Shown here: piece by piece, positions 8,299-17,203 of the stretch | Position numbering within the stretch: position 1 is the stretch's first letter | How the letters are laid out: each line of letters opens with the position of its first letter | NCBI GenBank assembly: GCA_945861665.1 | Contig: CAMAVS010000007.1 | Coordinates: 88,804-152,803 of the forward strand | Direction: 5' to 3' | From: Chitinophaga pinensis | GTDB taxonomy: Bacteria > Bacteroidota > Bacteroidia > UBA4408 | Length of the DNA: 64,000 nt | The notes under the pieces: model-generated | What the model was told of the DNA's origin: nothing | The model's input: the letters and a program-made list of their open reading frames with translations, nothing else | Databases searched by the model: none | Position numbers and translations under genes: made by a program

Positions 8299-9753
8299 TT
8301 ATTTTAATGCAATGATGCGTAACAATTCTTCTACTGCAGGCTCTGAAATATGCAACAATGGTTTTGGAAAAACACCAATTCCAATTATAGCAATCACCAT
8401 AGGATACAGCACTAATTTTTCATTGTATGAAAGTTCCTCGAAGTCTTCGTTAAGCGGACTCAATTCGCCCAACATTGATTTTTGATACATTCTTAACATA
8501 TAAACAGCACCTAAAATTATGGTTAATCCTGCGAATGCTGCTGCTAGCGGACTAAATTGATATAATCCGTTTATCAATAAAAACTCGCCTACAAAACCAT
8601 TGGTGAATGGCAAAGCAACACTCCCCAACACAATAATCATAAATACTGTTGAGAATATTGGTGATATTGAACGTACTCCACCCAGCTTTGATAACTCTCT
8701 TGTTCCTGTCCTTTTTTCAATTAAATCAACTATATAAAACAAGGCAAAAACATTTATACCGTGACACACCATTTGTATCATTGCACCTTGCAAACCTTGA
8801 ACGTTCATTGAAAAAACACCTGCAGCAATTAATCCAACGTGCGCAATAGACGAGTAAGCAATCAGTCGCTTCATATCGTTTTGCATAATAGCAATTACAG
8901 ATGCATACACAATTCCAATAACAGATAAAATGATGGCTGTATTTCCCCACTCTGCAACACCCAAAGGGACAACAGGCAATAACCAACGAATTACACCAAA
9001 TATTCCCATTTTAAGCATAATGCCCGAAAGCAACATTGTACCTTGAGTAGGAGCTTCGGTATAGGTATCGGGTTGCCAAGTATGAAAGGGGAAAACAGGC
9101 ATTTTAATAGCAAATGCAATAAAGAATGCCCAGAATAAAATGCCTTGTGTGCTAGCAGGAAGTGAGTGTCCTGCTTGGTATAAAGATTGAATATCAAAAG
9201 TATGTGCACTGCTGTGTTGGTATAAATAAATTAAACCAACCAACATAAACAAGCTACCGAATAAGGTGTAAACAAAAAACTTAAAGGTAATAACACCTCT
9301 GTTTTTTCCGCCCCACATAAGGCAAATAAAGTAAATAGGGATAAGTGCTAATTCCCAAAAAATATAGAATAAAAAACCATCCATTGATGTAAATACTCCC
9401 ACCAATGCCATTTGCATCATCAATATCAAACCATAAAACACATTCGGTTTCTCGTATTTTTTTTCAAAAGATGAAAGAATGATGAAAGGAACAAGGCTCG
9501 AAGTAAGCAATACCAATAGCATACTGATGCCATCAATACCTACCTTGAAACTAATGCCAAGTGATGGCATCCACCAAAAATCCAAAATAAATTGTGTTGT
9601 TGCGTCTCTGTGAAAATTAAATGCTGCAAACAATGCAACGGCTAATTCCGCAATTGAGAATGCCAATGCAATTTTCTTTGCGCTTCCTCCTTTTGCAAAA
9701 AACAGAAGGAAAGAAGCCAGTAAGGGTAAAAATATTAGTATTGCTGTTAACAT
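8299..9753 (-). CDS. nuoM: NADH-quinone oxidoreductase subunit M
   Basis: Antiporter-like proton-pumping subunit of complex I, 484 residues. Family features include the early WELALIPIYF helix with the essential glutamate, KMPVFPFHTWQPDTYTEAPT with the conserved lysine, and MKRLIAYSSIAHVGLI. It lies 4 bp after nuoL and before nuoN in the standard L-M-N order. Confidence 0.97.
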   Translation of the reverse strand: MLTAILIFLPLLASFLLFFAKGGSAKKIALAFSIAELAVALFAAFNFHRDATTQFILDFWWMPSLGISFKVGIDGISMLLVLLTSSLVPFIILSSFEKKYEKPNVFYGLILMMQMALVGVFTSMDGFLFYIFWELALIPIYFICLMWGGKNRGVITFKFFVYTLFGSLFMLVGLIYLYQHSSAHTFDIQSLYQAGHSLPASTQGILFWAFFIAFAIKMPVFPFHTWQPDTYTEAPTQGTMLLSGIMLKMGIFGVIRWLLPVVPLGVAEWGNTAIILSVIGIVYASVIAIMQNDMKRLIAYSSIAHVGLIAAGVFSMNVQGLQGAMIQMVCHGINVFALFYIVDLIEKRTGTRELSKLGGVRSISPIFSTVFMIIVLGSVALPFTNGFVGEFLLINGLYQFSPLAAAFAGLTIILGAVYMLRMYQKSMLGELSPLNEDFEELSYNEKLVLYPMVIAIIGIGVFPKPLLHISEPAVEELLRIIALK

Positions 9754-9757
9754 AAAT

Positions 9758-11668
9758 TTATCTCAAATAATTTACCAATAATATTAATATAACACTTAAC
9801 ACCATTGCAAAAATGTAAAAACCAACATTCCCTGTTTGTGCGTACCGTAAGTTCCTACCGGTCCATACGACCAAGCTTCCCATACCATTTACGATGCCAT
9901 CAATACACTGCAATTCGAAAACAGAATGAAACTTTTGTGATAGCCAATTAATAGGTTTTACAAAAATTGCGTTGTAAAATTCATCTACAAAATATTTGTT
10001 GTAAATTAATTTGTGAGCCGGTTTAAGCATTGTGCTTTCCGGAACAGGAACTTCATTGTTTTTTACGTATTTGCTACGGGCAACCAATACCACTATTATC
10101 ATTGTAATTACTGCCACTCCCATCAATGCCCACTCGGTTAAATGTGTTAAGTGGTTTGGTAACATCCTTACTTCCGAATCTTCAAATACAGGCGATAAGA
10201 ATCCTTCCAACAAATGCTTTGCGTGAAATGTTTCAGGTAATCCTAAAAAACCTCCTAGCACTGAAAGTACTGCCAATACTATCAATGGTATAGTCATCGA
10301 CTTTGGCGATTCGTGAAGGTGATGTGCTTGTTCTTTTGTTCCTCTGAACTTTCCACTAAAGACAAGGAAAAACAAACGGAACATATAAAAGGCAGTCATC
10401 ATAGAAGTAAGTATTCCCAACAGCCACATTATTTTGTTGTGCTCAAAAACGTGTGCCAATATTTCGTCTTTCGAAAAGAAACCCGCGAAAGGCGGCACAC
10501 CTGCAATTGCCATGGTACCAATTAAAAAAGTAAGGAAGGTAATGGGCAAATGTTTTTTTAGTCCACCCATAAAGCGAATATCTTGCTCACCGCTCATTGC
10601 GTGAATTACGCTTCCTGCTCCTAAGAACAAAAGAGCTTTAAAAAACGCATGGGTCATAACGTGAAACACGCCACTGGTGTATGCACCCACACCTAAGGCA
10701 AGGAACATTAATCCTAACTGACTTACCGTAGAATAAGCCAATACTTTTTTAATATCGTTTTGTGCAAGACCAATTGTTGCAGCAAAGAGTGCCGTTGCCA
10801 ATCCTGTTATGGCAACTATTTCCAAGGTTACGGGAGCAAGTGTAAACAATATGTTTGAACGCGCTATCATATAAATACCTGCAGTAACCATTGTTGCTGC
10901 ATGTATCAAAGCCGATACCGGTGTTGGACCTGCCATTGCATCGGGCAACCAAGTAAACAAAGGTATTTGAGCACTTTTCCCCATTGCACCAATAAACAAT
11001 AAAATGGTGATGGTAGTGATTACTGTTTCGCCCGAAGTAAAATGTGTTGCTTGTTCAAAAACTGTTGCGTAATCAACACTTCCGAAGGTGATGAAGATGA
11101 GTACAATGCCTAGCAGAAAACCTAAGTCACCAATACGATTCATTACAAATGCCTTTTTTGCAGCATTGTTGTAATTGGTGTTTTTAAACCAAAAACCTAT
11201 GAGTAGATAAGAACACAAACCAACCCCTTCCCAACCTACAAACATCATTACATAGTTAGAGCCAAGCACCAACAACAACATAAAAAAGATGAAGAGATTT
11301 AAGTAAGAGAAAAACTTATTGTACCCTTCGTCATCGTGCATATAGCCTGCCGAGTACAAATGGATTAAAAATCCAATACCTGTTATAATAAGCATAAACA
11401 AAGAAGAAAGCGGGTCAACTAAAAAGGAAATGGCTACCGAAAACTTTCCGGCATCAATCCATTCGAACAAAGAAAAAGTTGCTGTTTTATGTGCTGCATC
11501 AGCACCCAAAAGTTCAATAAATATTCCTACTGCAACCGTAAAAGAAGCGAATATAGAGCCACTACCAACAATACTCGCCAATGATTTACTCCATTTTTTA
11601 CCAAAGAGTCCCAATAATAGGAAACCAATGATGGGAAAGAGAGGAACTAATGCTAATAATTTTATCAT
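9758..11668 (-). CDS. nuoL: NADH-quinone oxidoreductase subunit L
   Basis: Largest antiporter-like subunit of complex I, 636 residues, with the long C-terminal region that forms the lateral helix along the membrane arm. Motifs: FVGWEGVGLCSYLLIGFW, KSAQIPLFTWLPDAMAGPTPVSALIHAATMVTAG and DIKKVLAYSTVSQLGLMF. It is preceded by an 81-bp gap after nuoK that holds an unusual seven-base-periodic hairpin repeat; most other gaps in the operon are 25 bp or less. Confidence 0.97.
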   Translation of the reverse strand: MIKLLALVPLFPIIGFLLLGLFGKKWSKSLASIVGSGSIFASFTVAVGIFIELLGADAAHKTATFSLFEWIDAGKFSVAISFLVDPLSSLFMLIITGIGFLIHLYSAGYMHDDEGYNKFFSYLNLFIFFMLLLVLGSNYVMMFVGWEGVGLCSYLLIGFWFKNTNYNNAAKKAFVMNRIGDLGFLLGIVLIFITFGSVDYATVFEQATHFTSGETVITTITILLFIGAMGKSAQIPLFTWLPDAMAGPTPVSALIHAATMVTAGIYMIARSNILFTLAPVTLEIVAITGLATALFAATIGLAQNDIKKVLAYSTVSQLGLMFLALGVGAYTSGVFHVMTHAFFKALLFLGAGSVIHAMSGEQDIRFMGGLKKHLPITFLTFLIGTMAIAGVPPFAGFFSKDEILAHVFEHNKIMWLLGILTSMMTAFYMFRLFFLVFSGKFRGTKEQAHHLHESPKSMTIPLIVLAVLSVLGGFLGLPETFHAKHLLEGFLSPVFEDSEVRMLPNHLTHLTEWALMGVAVITMIIVVLVARSKYVKNNEVPVPESTMLKPAHKLIYNKYFVDEFYNAIFVKPINWLSQKFHSVFELQCIDGIVNGMGSLVVWTGRNLRYAQTGNVGFYIFAMVLSVILILLVNYLR

Positions 11669-11677
11669 ATTCTTTTT

Positions 11678-11744
11678 TAGTATTTAGTAATTGGTATTTA
11701 GTCTTTAGTATTTTACATACTCAAAGACTAAATACTCCATACTA
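11678..11744. repeat. seven-base-periodic inverted repeat between nuoK and nuoL
   Basis: On the plus strand there are five tandem heptamers (TAGTATT, TAGTAAT, TGGTATT, TAGTCTT, TAGTATT; 11678-11712), then three heptamers of the complementary type (AAGACTA, AATACTC, CATACTA; 11724-11744). The two halves form a hairpin: GTATTTAGTCTTT (11694-11706) pairs perfectly with AAAGACTAAATAC (11723-11735), with an inner GTAT/ATAC. It lies in the nuo transcript just before nuoL. It may be a mobile repeat that happens to be transcribed, or it may affect mRNA stability. Confidence 0.75.
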
Positions 11745-11749
11745 TTTTG

Positions 11750-12067
11750 TCACCACTTTAATTTATTTAAAAAGTTAATATCCGTTGAACTTGTATTTCT
11801 ATAAATAACAATTAATATAGCCAAACCAACAGCAACTTCCGCGGCTGCAACAGCCATAATAAAAAAAACAAAAACTTGTCCTGCAGAATCACCTCGGTAG
11901 GATGAAAAAGCAGTAAGTAATAAATTTACAGCATTCAACATTAGCTCTACCGACATAAAAATAATGATGGCATTTCTGCGGTATAAAACACCTAGTACAC
12001 CAATTACAAAAAGCACTGCGCTTAGTAATATGTACCAATTAAGAGGTATTGCTTGTATTGTACTCAT
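11750..12067 (-). CDS. nuoK: NADH-quinone oxidoreductase subunit K
   Basis: Small membrane subunit of complex I (105 residues, three transmembrane helices), homologous to MrpC/ND4L. The conserved second helix [15 protein letters not shown] contains the membrane glutamate, and the third carries [15 protein letters not shown]. It sits 2 bp after nuoJ. The length is normal for the family. Confidence 0.97.
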   Translation of the reverse strand: MSTIQAIPLNWYILLSAVLFVIGVLGVLYRRNAIIIFMSVELMLNAVNLLLTAFSSYRGDSAGQVFVFFIMAVAAAEVAVGLAILIVIYRNTSSTDINFLNKLKW

Positions 12068-12069
12068 AC

Positions 12070-12567
12070 TTATTTAATTTCTTTTTTACCTAACATAACT
12101 GCACCAACCATTGCCACTAAAAATAAAATTGAAGATACTTCAAAAGGCAATAAAAAATCTTTGAATAATGTAATCCCTAAATTCTTTATTAAGCCTGCAT
12201 TGGGATTCCCCAAGGGCATCACCATTGTTTCGCTCCCTTTTAATGTGCCAACTAAAATTACCAATAACAAACCCGAGGTAATTGCTGCAGCAAACTTTAA
12301 CCAAGTTGATTTATGCGGTTCGCTTTGCGTATTTAAATTCAACAACATAATTACAAAGAGGAACAAAACCATAATGGCACCCGCATAAACAATTACGTGT
12401 ACGGCAGCTAAAAATTGAGCATTCAATAATATATAGTGACCTGCAATAGAGAAAAAGCACATAATTAAATATAATACACAATGCACAGGATTTTTTGAAA
12501 CCACAACCATTAATGCGCTGAACACCGACACAAAAGCTAGAAAATAAAAAATGTATTTAATCATCAT
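12070..12567 (-). CDS. nuoJ: NADH-quinone oxidoreductase subunit J
   Basis: Membrane subunit of complex I (165 residues, five hydrophobic segments), equivalent to ND6. The conserved third-helix segment [21 protein letters not shown] is present, preceded by [26 protein letters not shown] (given here as two adjoining parts of the same helix pair). It sits between nuoI and nuoK in standard order. Confidence 0.95.
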   Translation of the reverse strand: MMIKYIFYFLAFVSVFSALMVVVSKNPVHCVLYLIMCFFSIAGHYILLNAQFLAAVHVIVYAGAIMVLFLFVIMLLNLNTQSEPHKSTWLKFAAAITSGLLLVILVGTLKGSETMVMPLGNPNAGLIKNLGITLFKDFLLPFEVSSILFLVAMVGAVMLGKKEIK

Positions 12568-12588
12568 AACGGCTGCGAATGTATATGT

Positions 12589-13158
12589 TTATTTGTTGTG
12601 TGCGTAATGTTTGTCTTTCTTAAACTCATTTACCTCTTCTGTTTGACGTTTTGTTACGTCCACTCTATTCTCATTCATCCCTTCAACTAATTTATCTTTG
12701 CCATAAATAAATCCATCGCGCTCAAAATTAGAAGGCACTATTCTGTCTGTTAAAAAAATTGCCTCTTTCGGACAAGCCTCTTCACACAATCCGCAGAAAA
12801 TACAACGAAGCATATTTATTTCATATACAGCAGCATATTTTTCTTCTCGGTATAAACTTTCTTCTCCCTTTTTTCTTTCAGCGGCAGTCATTGTTATTGC
12901 TTCGGCCGGACAAGCCACAGCACACAGTCCGCAAGCGGTACACCGTTCAGCACCTTTCTCATCGCGCTTTAAGGTATGTTGCCCGCGAAATACTCCTGCA
13001 ATATCTCTCTTTACTTCGGGATAACTTACGGTAACGGGTTTCTTAAAAAAGTGTTTTAATGTAATTCCCATACCTCCTAAAATAGCCGGAAAATATAACT
13101 TTTCGGCAAAAGTCATTTCTTTTTTTGAAACTACTTTGGATCTGTTGGTTAACTGCAT
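12589..13158 (-). CDS. nuoI: NADH-quinone oxidoreductase subunit I
   Basis: Ferredoxin-like subunit of the connecting arm of complex I (189 residues). It holds two [4Fe-4S] clusters (N6a/N6b) that relay electrons towards NuoB. Cysteines 73, 76, 79 and 83 (CTACGLCAVAC) and 119, 122, 125 and 129 (CIFCGLCEEAC) form the two sites. The C-terminal 40 residues are charged. It lies 24 bp after nuoH. Confidence 0.97.
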   Translation of the reverse strand: MQLTNRSKVVSKKEMTFAEKLYFPAILGGMGITLKHFFKKPVTVSYPEVKRDIAGVFRGQHTLKRDEKGAERCTACGLCAVACPAEAITMTAAERKKGEESLYREEKYAAVYEINMLRCIFCGLCEEACPKEAIFLTDRIVPSNFERDGFIYGKDKLVEGMNENRVDVTKRQTEEVNEFKKDKHYAHNK

Positions 13159-13182
13159 TTATGTTTTAATTAGTTTATATTT

Positions 13183-14226
13183 TTAAAAATAATATTTCTG
13201 TCTTAGCAATGTTATTAATCCTGTAAGCATAATGTTTCCAATAGAAAGAGGAATTAATATTTTCCATCCCAAATTCATTAATTGATCATAACGGAAACGA
13301 GGCACTGTCCAGCGAACCCACATATACAGGAAGATAAAGAAGAATATTTTAGCGAACAAGGCAACTACACCGAGTATAGTTATGAGGTTTTCTGAAAGTC
13401 CTAAATCGTGCATGAAAGGAAAATTATACCCACCAAAATAAAGCGTTGCAATTACTGCCGATGAAATAAACATATTGATATATTCGGCAAATAAATAAAA
13501 ACCTAATTTCATAGAACTGTACTCTGTATGGTAACCTCCAACCAATTCTGTTTCACATTCAGGTAAGTCAAAAGGTGTACGGTTGGTTTCGGCAAAGGCA
13601 CATATTAAAAATATTAAAAAACCTACAGGTTGATATACCACATTCCACATATTCCAATTTCCACCTGCTTGTTGCTCTGTAATTTCCTTTAAGCTGATGG
13701 TTCCTGTCATCATTACCAAAGCGATGATGGACAAGCCCATCGCCACTTCGTAACTTATCATTTGTGAAGAGGCGCGTATTGCTCCCAACAACGAAAATTT
13801 ATTGTTGGATGCCCAACCACCAATCATCACACCATATACACCAATTGACAGCACACCAAACATATACAGTACTCCTATATTAATATCGGTAATTTGTAAA
13901 CTGTATTTTTCACCCCCAATGGTAATAGCAGCTCCCCAAGGTATTACTACACCTGTCATACAAGCTGTTAGCATTGCAATACAAGGACCTAAAATAAACA
14001 AGGCTTTGTTTGATACATCAGGAATAATTTCTTCCTTCATAAACATCTTAACACCATCGGCTAAAGGTTGTAATATACCAAATGGACCTGCTCTGTTAGG
14101 ACCAATCCTGTCCTGCATAAAAGCTGCAATTTTACGTTCGCCATAGGTTGAATACATTGCAACAACCAAGGATACCGCAAAAATTACGATTACTAAAATG
14201 GTTTTATATATGAGGAAAGATATCAT
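13183..14226 (-). CDS. nuoH: NADH-quinone oxidoreductase subunit H
   Basis: Membrane subunit at the base of the quinone chamber of complex I (347 residues, about eight helices; ND1 homologue). Diagnostic stretches: GERKIAAFMQDRIGPNRAGP near the N-terminus; RASSQMISYEVAMGLS; and AFAETNRTPFDLPECETELV with the acidic loop that faces the quinone site. It follows nuoG by 3 bp. Confidence 0.97.
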   Translation of the reverse strand: MISFLIYKTILVIVIFAVSLVVAMYSTYGERKIAAFMQDRIGPNRAGPFGILQPLADGVKMFMKEEIIPDVSNKALFILGPCIAMLTACMTGVVIPWGAAITIGGEKYSLQITDINIGVLYMFGVLSIGVYGVMIGGWASNNKFSLLGAIRASSQMISYEVAMGLSIIALVMMTGTISLKEITEQQAGGNWNMWNVVYQPVGFLIFLICAFAETNRTPFDLPECETELVGGYHTEYSSMKLGFYLFAEYINMFISSAVIATLYFGGYNFPFMHDLGLSENLITILGVVALFAKIFFFIFLYMWVRWTVPRFRYDQLMNLGWKILIPLSIGNIMLTGLITLLRQKYYF

Positions 14227-14229
14227 ACT

Positions 14230-15249
14230 CTATTTCTTGTTTTCAATTTGTGCTTGCGTATATACTTCCTTTATTTTTTTACCACCTTGGTGTTTTATTT
14301 GGCGATTTATTTCCAATTTTAATTTCTGAAGATCAATGTTTTCGTAATGATTTTGAGAGATTACAGAATCGTGTGCTGTTTTCCTGGCCCCTTCTACATT
14401 CCAATCCTCCATATTTTTATGCTCAAAACGACAATCGTTACAAATCCACTCTTCCACCTCAGCATACTTATCTTTACGAGCCGAAACACGCAATACCTCA
14501 TTCCCTTTTGTCCATAAAACAACTTTTCCCGTGCATTTTGTACAAGCTCTATGTGCATCTAATGGATTTGTAAACCACACACGACTCTTAAAACGAAAGG
14601 TATTATCGGTTAATGCTCCAACGGGACAAACATCAATCATATTTCCTGAAAAATCATTTTCAACGGCATTTTGTATGTATGTACTTATCTCCGATACGTC
14701 TCCTCTGTTCATTACTCCATGCACACGTCCATCTGTAAGTTGGTCTGCTACTTTTACACAACGGTAACAAAGTATACAGCGTGTCATATGTAACTTAATT
14801 TTGTTGCCGATGTCAATTTTTTCGAATGTTCTGCGCTCAAAATCGTAACGTGTCTTTGCCGCACCGTGTTCGTATGCTAAGTTTTGTAAGTCGCACTCCC
14901 CAGCTTGGTCACAAATAGGACAATCCAAAGGATGGTTTATCAATAAAAATTCAACCACACCTTTTCTTGCTTCTAATAATTCGGGCGATGTTGTATTTTG
15001 AACCACCATTCCATCTTGCACAAATGTGCGACATGATGCAACAGGCTTCGGCATTGGACGTGGGTCTTTTGCTGAAGCTTGCGATACCTTTACAATACAA
15101 GTTCTGCAATATCCACCGCTTGTTTTTAAGTTGGAATAATAACACATTGCCGGAGGAACAACATCTCCGCCAATCATTCTTGCCGCCTGCAAAATAGTTG
15201 TTCCTTCAGGAACTTCTATCTCAATATTGTCTATCGTAACTTTAGGCAT
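14230..15249 (-). CDS. nuoG: NADH-quinone oxidoreductase subunit G, short form
   Basis: Iron-sulfur subunit of the peripheral arm, only 339 residues where many bacteria have 700-900. Present: a [2Fe-2S] ferredoxin domain (Cys36, 48, 51, 73), the His-Cys3 cluster (His106, Cys110, 113, 119), and a [4Fe-4S] cluster (Cys158, 161, 164, 208). Two further pairs, Cys236/239 and Cys270/273, lie where the molybdopterin-type domain normally begins. The molybdopterin-like domain itself is missing; the protein ends in a charged tail. From memory, short NuoG is usual in Bacteroidota, so this is not damage. It lies 3 bp upstream of nuoH. Confidence 0.92.
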   Translation of the reverse strand: MPKVTIDNIEIEVPEGTTILQAARMIGGDVVPPAMCYYSNLKTSGGYCRTCIVKVSQASAKDPRPMPKPVASCRTFVQDGMVVQNTTSPELLEARKGVVEFLLINHPLDCPICDQAGECDLQNLAYEHGAAKTRYDFERRTFEKIDIGNKIKLHMTRCILCYRCVKVADQLTDGRVHGVMNRGDVSEISTYIQNAVENDFSGNMIDVCPVGALTDNTFRFKSRVWFTNPLDAHRACTKCTGKVVLWTKGNEVLRVSARKDKYAEVEEWICNDCRFEHKNMEDWNVEGARKTAHDSVISQNHYENIDLQKLKLEINRQIKHQGGKKIKEVYTQAQIENKK

Positions 15250-15307
15250 ATTACTGAATTAGTTGTTTTTGAAATATAATTTCAACCTGTTGTTTTTGAT
15301 CATTAGC

Positions 15308-16666
15308 TTATATTGTTACTGATTGTTTAGATGATAGAAAAGATTGTTTATGAAAATGGTTAGGATCTTTTATTTTTTCAGGATATTTTACGTGGTATTC
15401 AAACTCTTCTCTAAAATGACGAATAGCAGCAGCAACAGGCCAAGCAGCAGCATCGCCCAATGGACAAATGGTATTTCCTTCTATTTTTCGTTGTATATCC
15501 CAAAGTAAATCGATGTCTTCCATTTTACCGTGACCATTTTCCAACCGATGTAATATTTTCTCCATCCATCCTGTTCCTTCACGACAAGGACTGCATTGCC
15601 CACAACTCTCGTGGTGATAAAAACGAGAAAAATTCCACGTATTGCGAACAATACAAGCTGTTTCATTGTAAGCAATAAAACCTCCCGAGCCCATCATGCT
15701 TCCGGTAGCAAAACCGCCATCTGAAAGCGACTCGTAAGTCATCATACGCTTTTCACCATTTGCTGTAGTGAGTAATAAATCAGCAGGAAGAATAGGCACT
15801 GATGAACCACCCGGAACACAAGCCTTTAATTTTTTACCTCCTGAAATCCCTCCACAATATTCATCCGAATAAATAAATTCCTCTACCGAAATACTCATTT
15901 CAATTTCATAAACACCGGGCTTATTTAAATGACCACCTGCAGATATTAATTTTGTTCCTGTACTTTTTCCAATTCCTATTTTAGCATATTCACAACCACC
16001 TTCATTCACAATAGGAACAACTGCAGCAATGGTTTCTACGTTATTTACAACCGTAGGACAGCCATACAATCCTGCTATAGCAGGGAACGGTGGTTTAATA
16101 CGAGGGTTTCCTCTTTTTCCTTCCAAGGATTCTAATAATGCAGTTTCTTCTCCACATATATATGCTCCTGCACCAATGTGTACATATAGGTCGAGGTCGT
16201 AGCCTGAACCTAATATATTTTTTCCTAACCAACCTGCAGCATACGCCTCATCAATAGCTTGTTCTAAAATTCTTGCTACGTAAAAATATTCACCTCGTAT
16301 ATAAATATATGATGTGTGTGCCCCCAATGCATAACTAGAAGTAATCATTCCCTCGATTAACGCATGTGGAATTTTTTCCATTAAATAACGGTCTTTGAAT
16401 GTTCCGGGCTCCGACTCATCGGCATTGCAAACCAAGTAACGAGCAACTCCCGGAGGCTTTGCCAAAAAGCTCCACTTTAATCCTGTAGGAAAACCGGCAC
16501 CACCTCTACCTCTTAAGCCAGATTTCTTAACCTCTTCCACTACTGCTTCGGGCGACATTGTTTTTATAGCTTTTTCAACAGAGGTATATCCACCTTTACT
16601 GCGGTATACTTCCAAGGTTTCAATTCCCGGAACGTGAACGTGCTCTATTAATAATTTTCTTCCCAT
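15308..16666 (-). CDS. nuoF: NADH-quinone oxidoreductase subunit F
   Basis: NADH-binding flavoprotein of complex I (452 residues). It takes hydride from NADH to FMN and passes electrons to a [4Fe-4S] cluster. The nucleotide-binding GRGGAGFP (53-60) and the FMN-site GAGAYICGEETALLESLEGK are clear. Cluster N3 ligands are Cys355, 358, 361 (SCGQCSPC) and Cys401 (NTICPLGD). It starts 1 bp after nuoE and is followed by a 58-bp gap before nuoG. Confidence 0.97.
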   Translation of the reverse strand: MGRKLLIEHVHVPGIETLEVYRSKGGYTSVEKAIKTMSPEAVVEEVKKSGLRGRGGAGFPTGLKWSFLAKPPGVARYLVCNADESEPGTFKDRYLMEKIPHALIEGMITSSYALGAHTSYIYIRGEYFYVARILEQAIDEAYAAGWLGKNILGSGYDLDLYVHIGAGAYICGEETALLESLEGKRGNPRIKPPFPAIAGLYGCPTVVNNVETIAAVVPIVNEGGCEYAKIGIGKSTGTKLISAGGHLNKPGVYEIEMSISVEEFIYSDEYCGGISGGKKLKACVPGGSSVPILPADLLLTTANGEKRMMTYESLSDGGFATGSMMGSGGFIAYNETACIVRNTWNFSRFYHHESCGQCSPCREGTGWMEKILHRLENGHGKMEDIDLLWDIQRKIEGNTICPLGDAAAWPVAAAIRHFREEFEYHVKYPEKIKDPNHFHKQSFLSSKQSVTI

Positions 16667-16667
16667 A

Positions 16668-17192
16668 TTAATAAGCTGTGTACGTTTGTCTTTTATTTTC
16701 TCTTTTCAAATTCTCCAGCAACTCATCCGTTTTTTGGTTGGTAAGATTTTCATAGTACTTTGCTCCGCATTGTAACATTGGCGATGTTCCACAAGAACCC
16801 AAACATTCTACTGTTTTAATCGTAAACATACCATCTTTAGTAGTTTCGCCCACTTTTATTCCTAATTTTTTTTCAAGGTATGCAACCAACTCATCTGCTC
16901 CGTTCAACCAACAAGGGGCTGTGCGACATACTTCCAGCATACATTTCCCAATGGGTTTTAAATTGAACATAGAATAAAAAGACGCTACTTCAAAAACTTC
17001 GATTGACTGAATTTTTAATATAGAAGCAACATAATCCATTGTTTCGGAACTCAACCAACCATCAAATTCTGCTTGTGCAATGTGTAATATAGGAATCAAT
17101 GCCGACTTGTGCTTCCCTTCCGGATAGCGCTTCATAAGCTTATGGCACAAGGCCAAAGTTTCGGAATTAAATTTTGTTTCTTTTATTGACAT
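16668..17192 (-). CDS. nuoE: NADH-quinone oxidoreductase subunit E
   Basis: Thioredoxin-fold [2Fe-2S] subunit (24-kDa type, 174 residues). The cluster N1a ligands are Cys89, Cys94, Cys130 and Cys134 (VCRTAPC and ECLGSCG). The N-terminal helical region binds NuoF. It lies between nuoD and nuoF, as usual. Confidence 0.96.
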   Translation of the reverse strand: MSIKETKFNSETLALCHKLMKRYPEGKHKSALIPILHIAQAEFDGWLSSETMDYVASILKIQSIEVFEVASFYSMFNLKPIGKCMLEVCRTAPCWLNGADELVAYLEKKLGIKVGETTKDGMFTIKTVECLGSCGTSPMLQCGAKYYENLTNQKTDELLENLKRENKRQTYTAY

Positions 17193-17203
17193 AATATCCT
17201 CTT

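Noticed and set aside
8129-8485. 118-codon plus-strand open frame across the nuoM-nuoN junction
   Set aside because: Antisense shadow of two clear complex I genes; no family features.
11678-11744. nuoK-nuoL hairpin as a transcription terminator
   Set aside because: No T-tract follows on the minus strand, and nuoL, M and N downstream would be lost from the operon; a repeat element is more likely.
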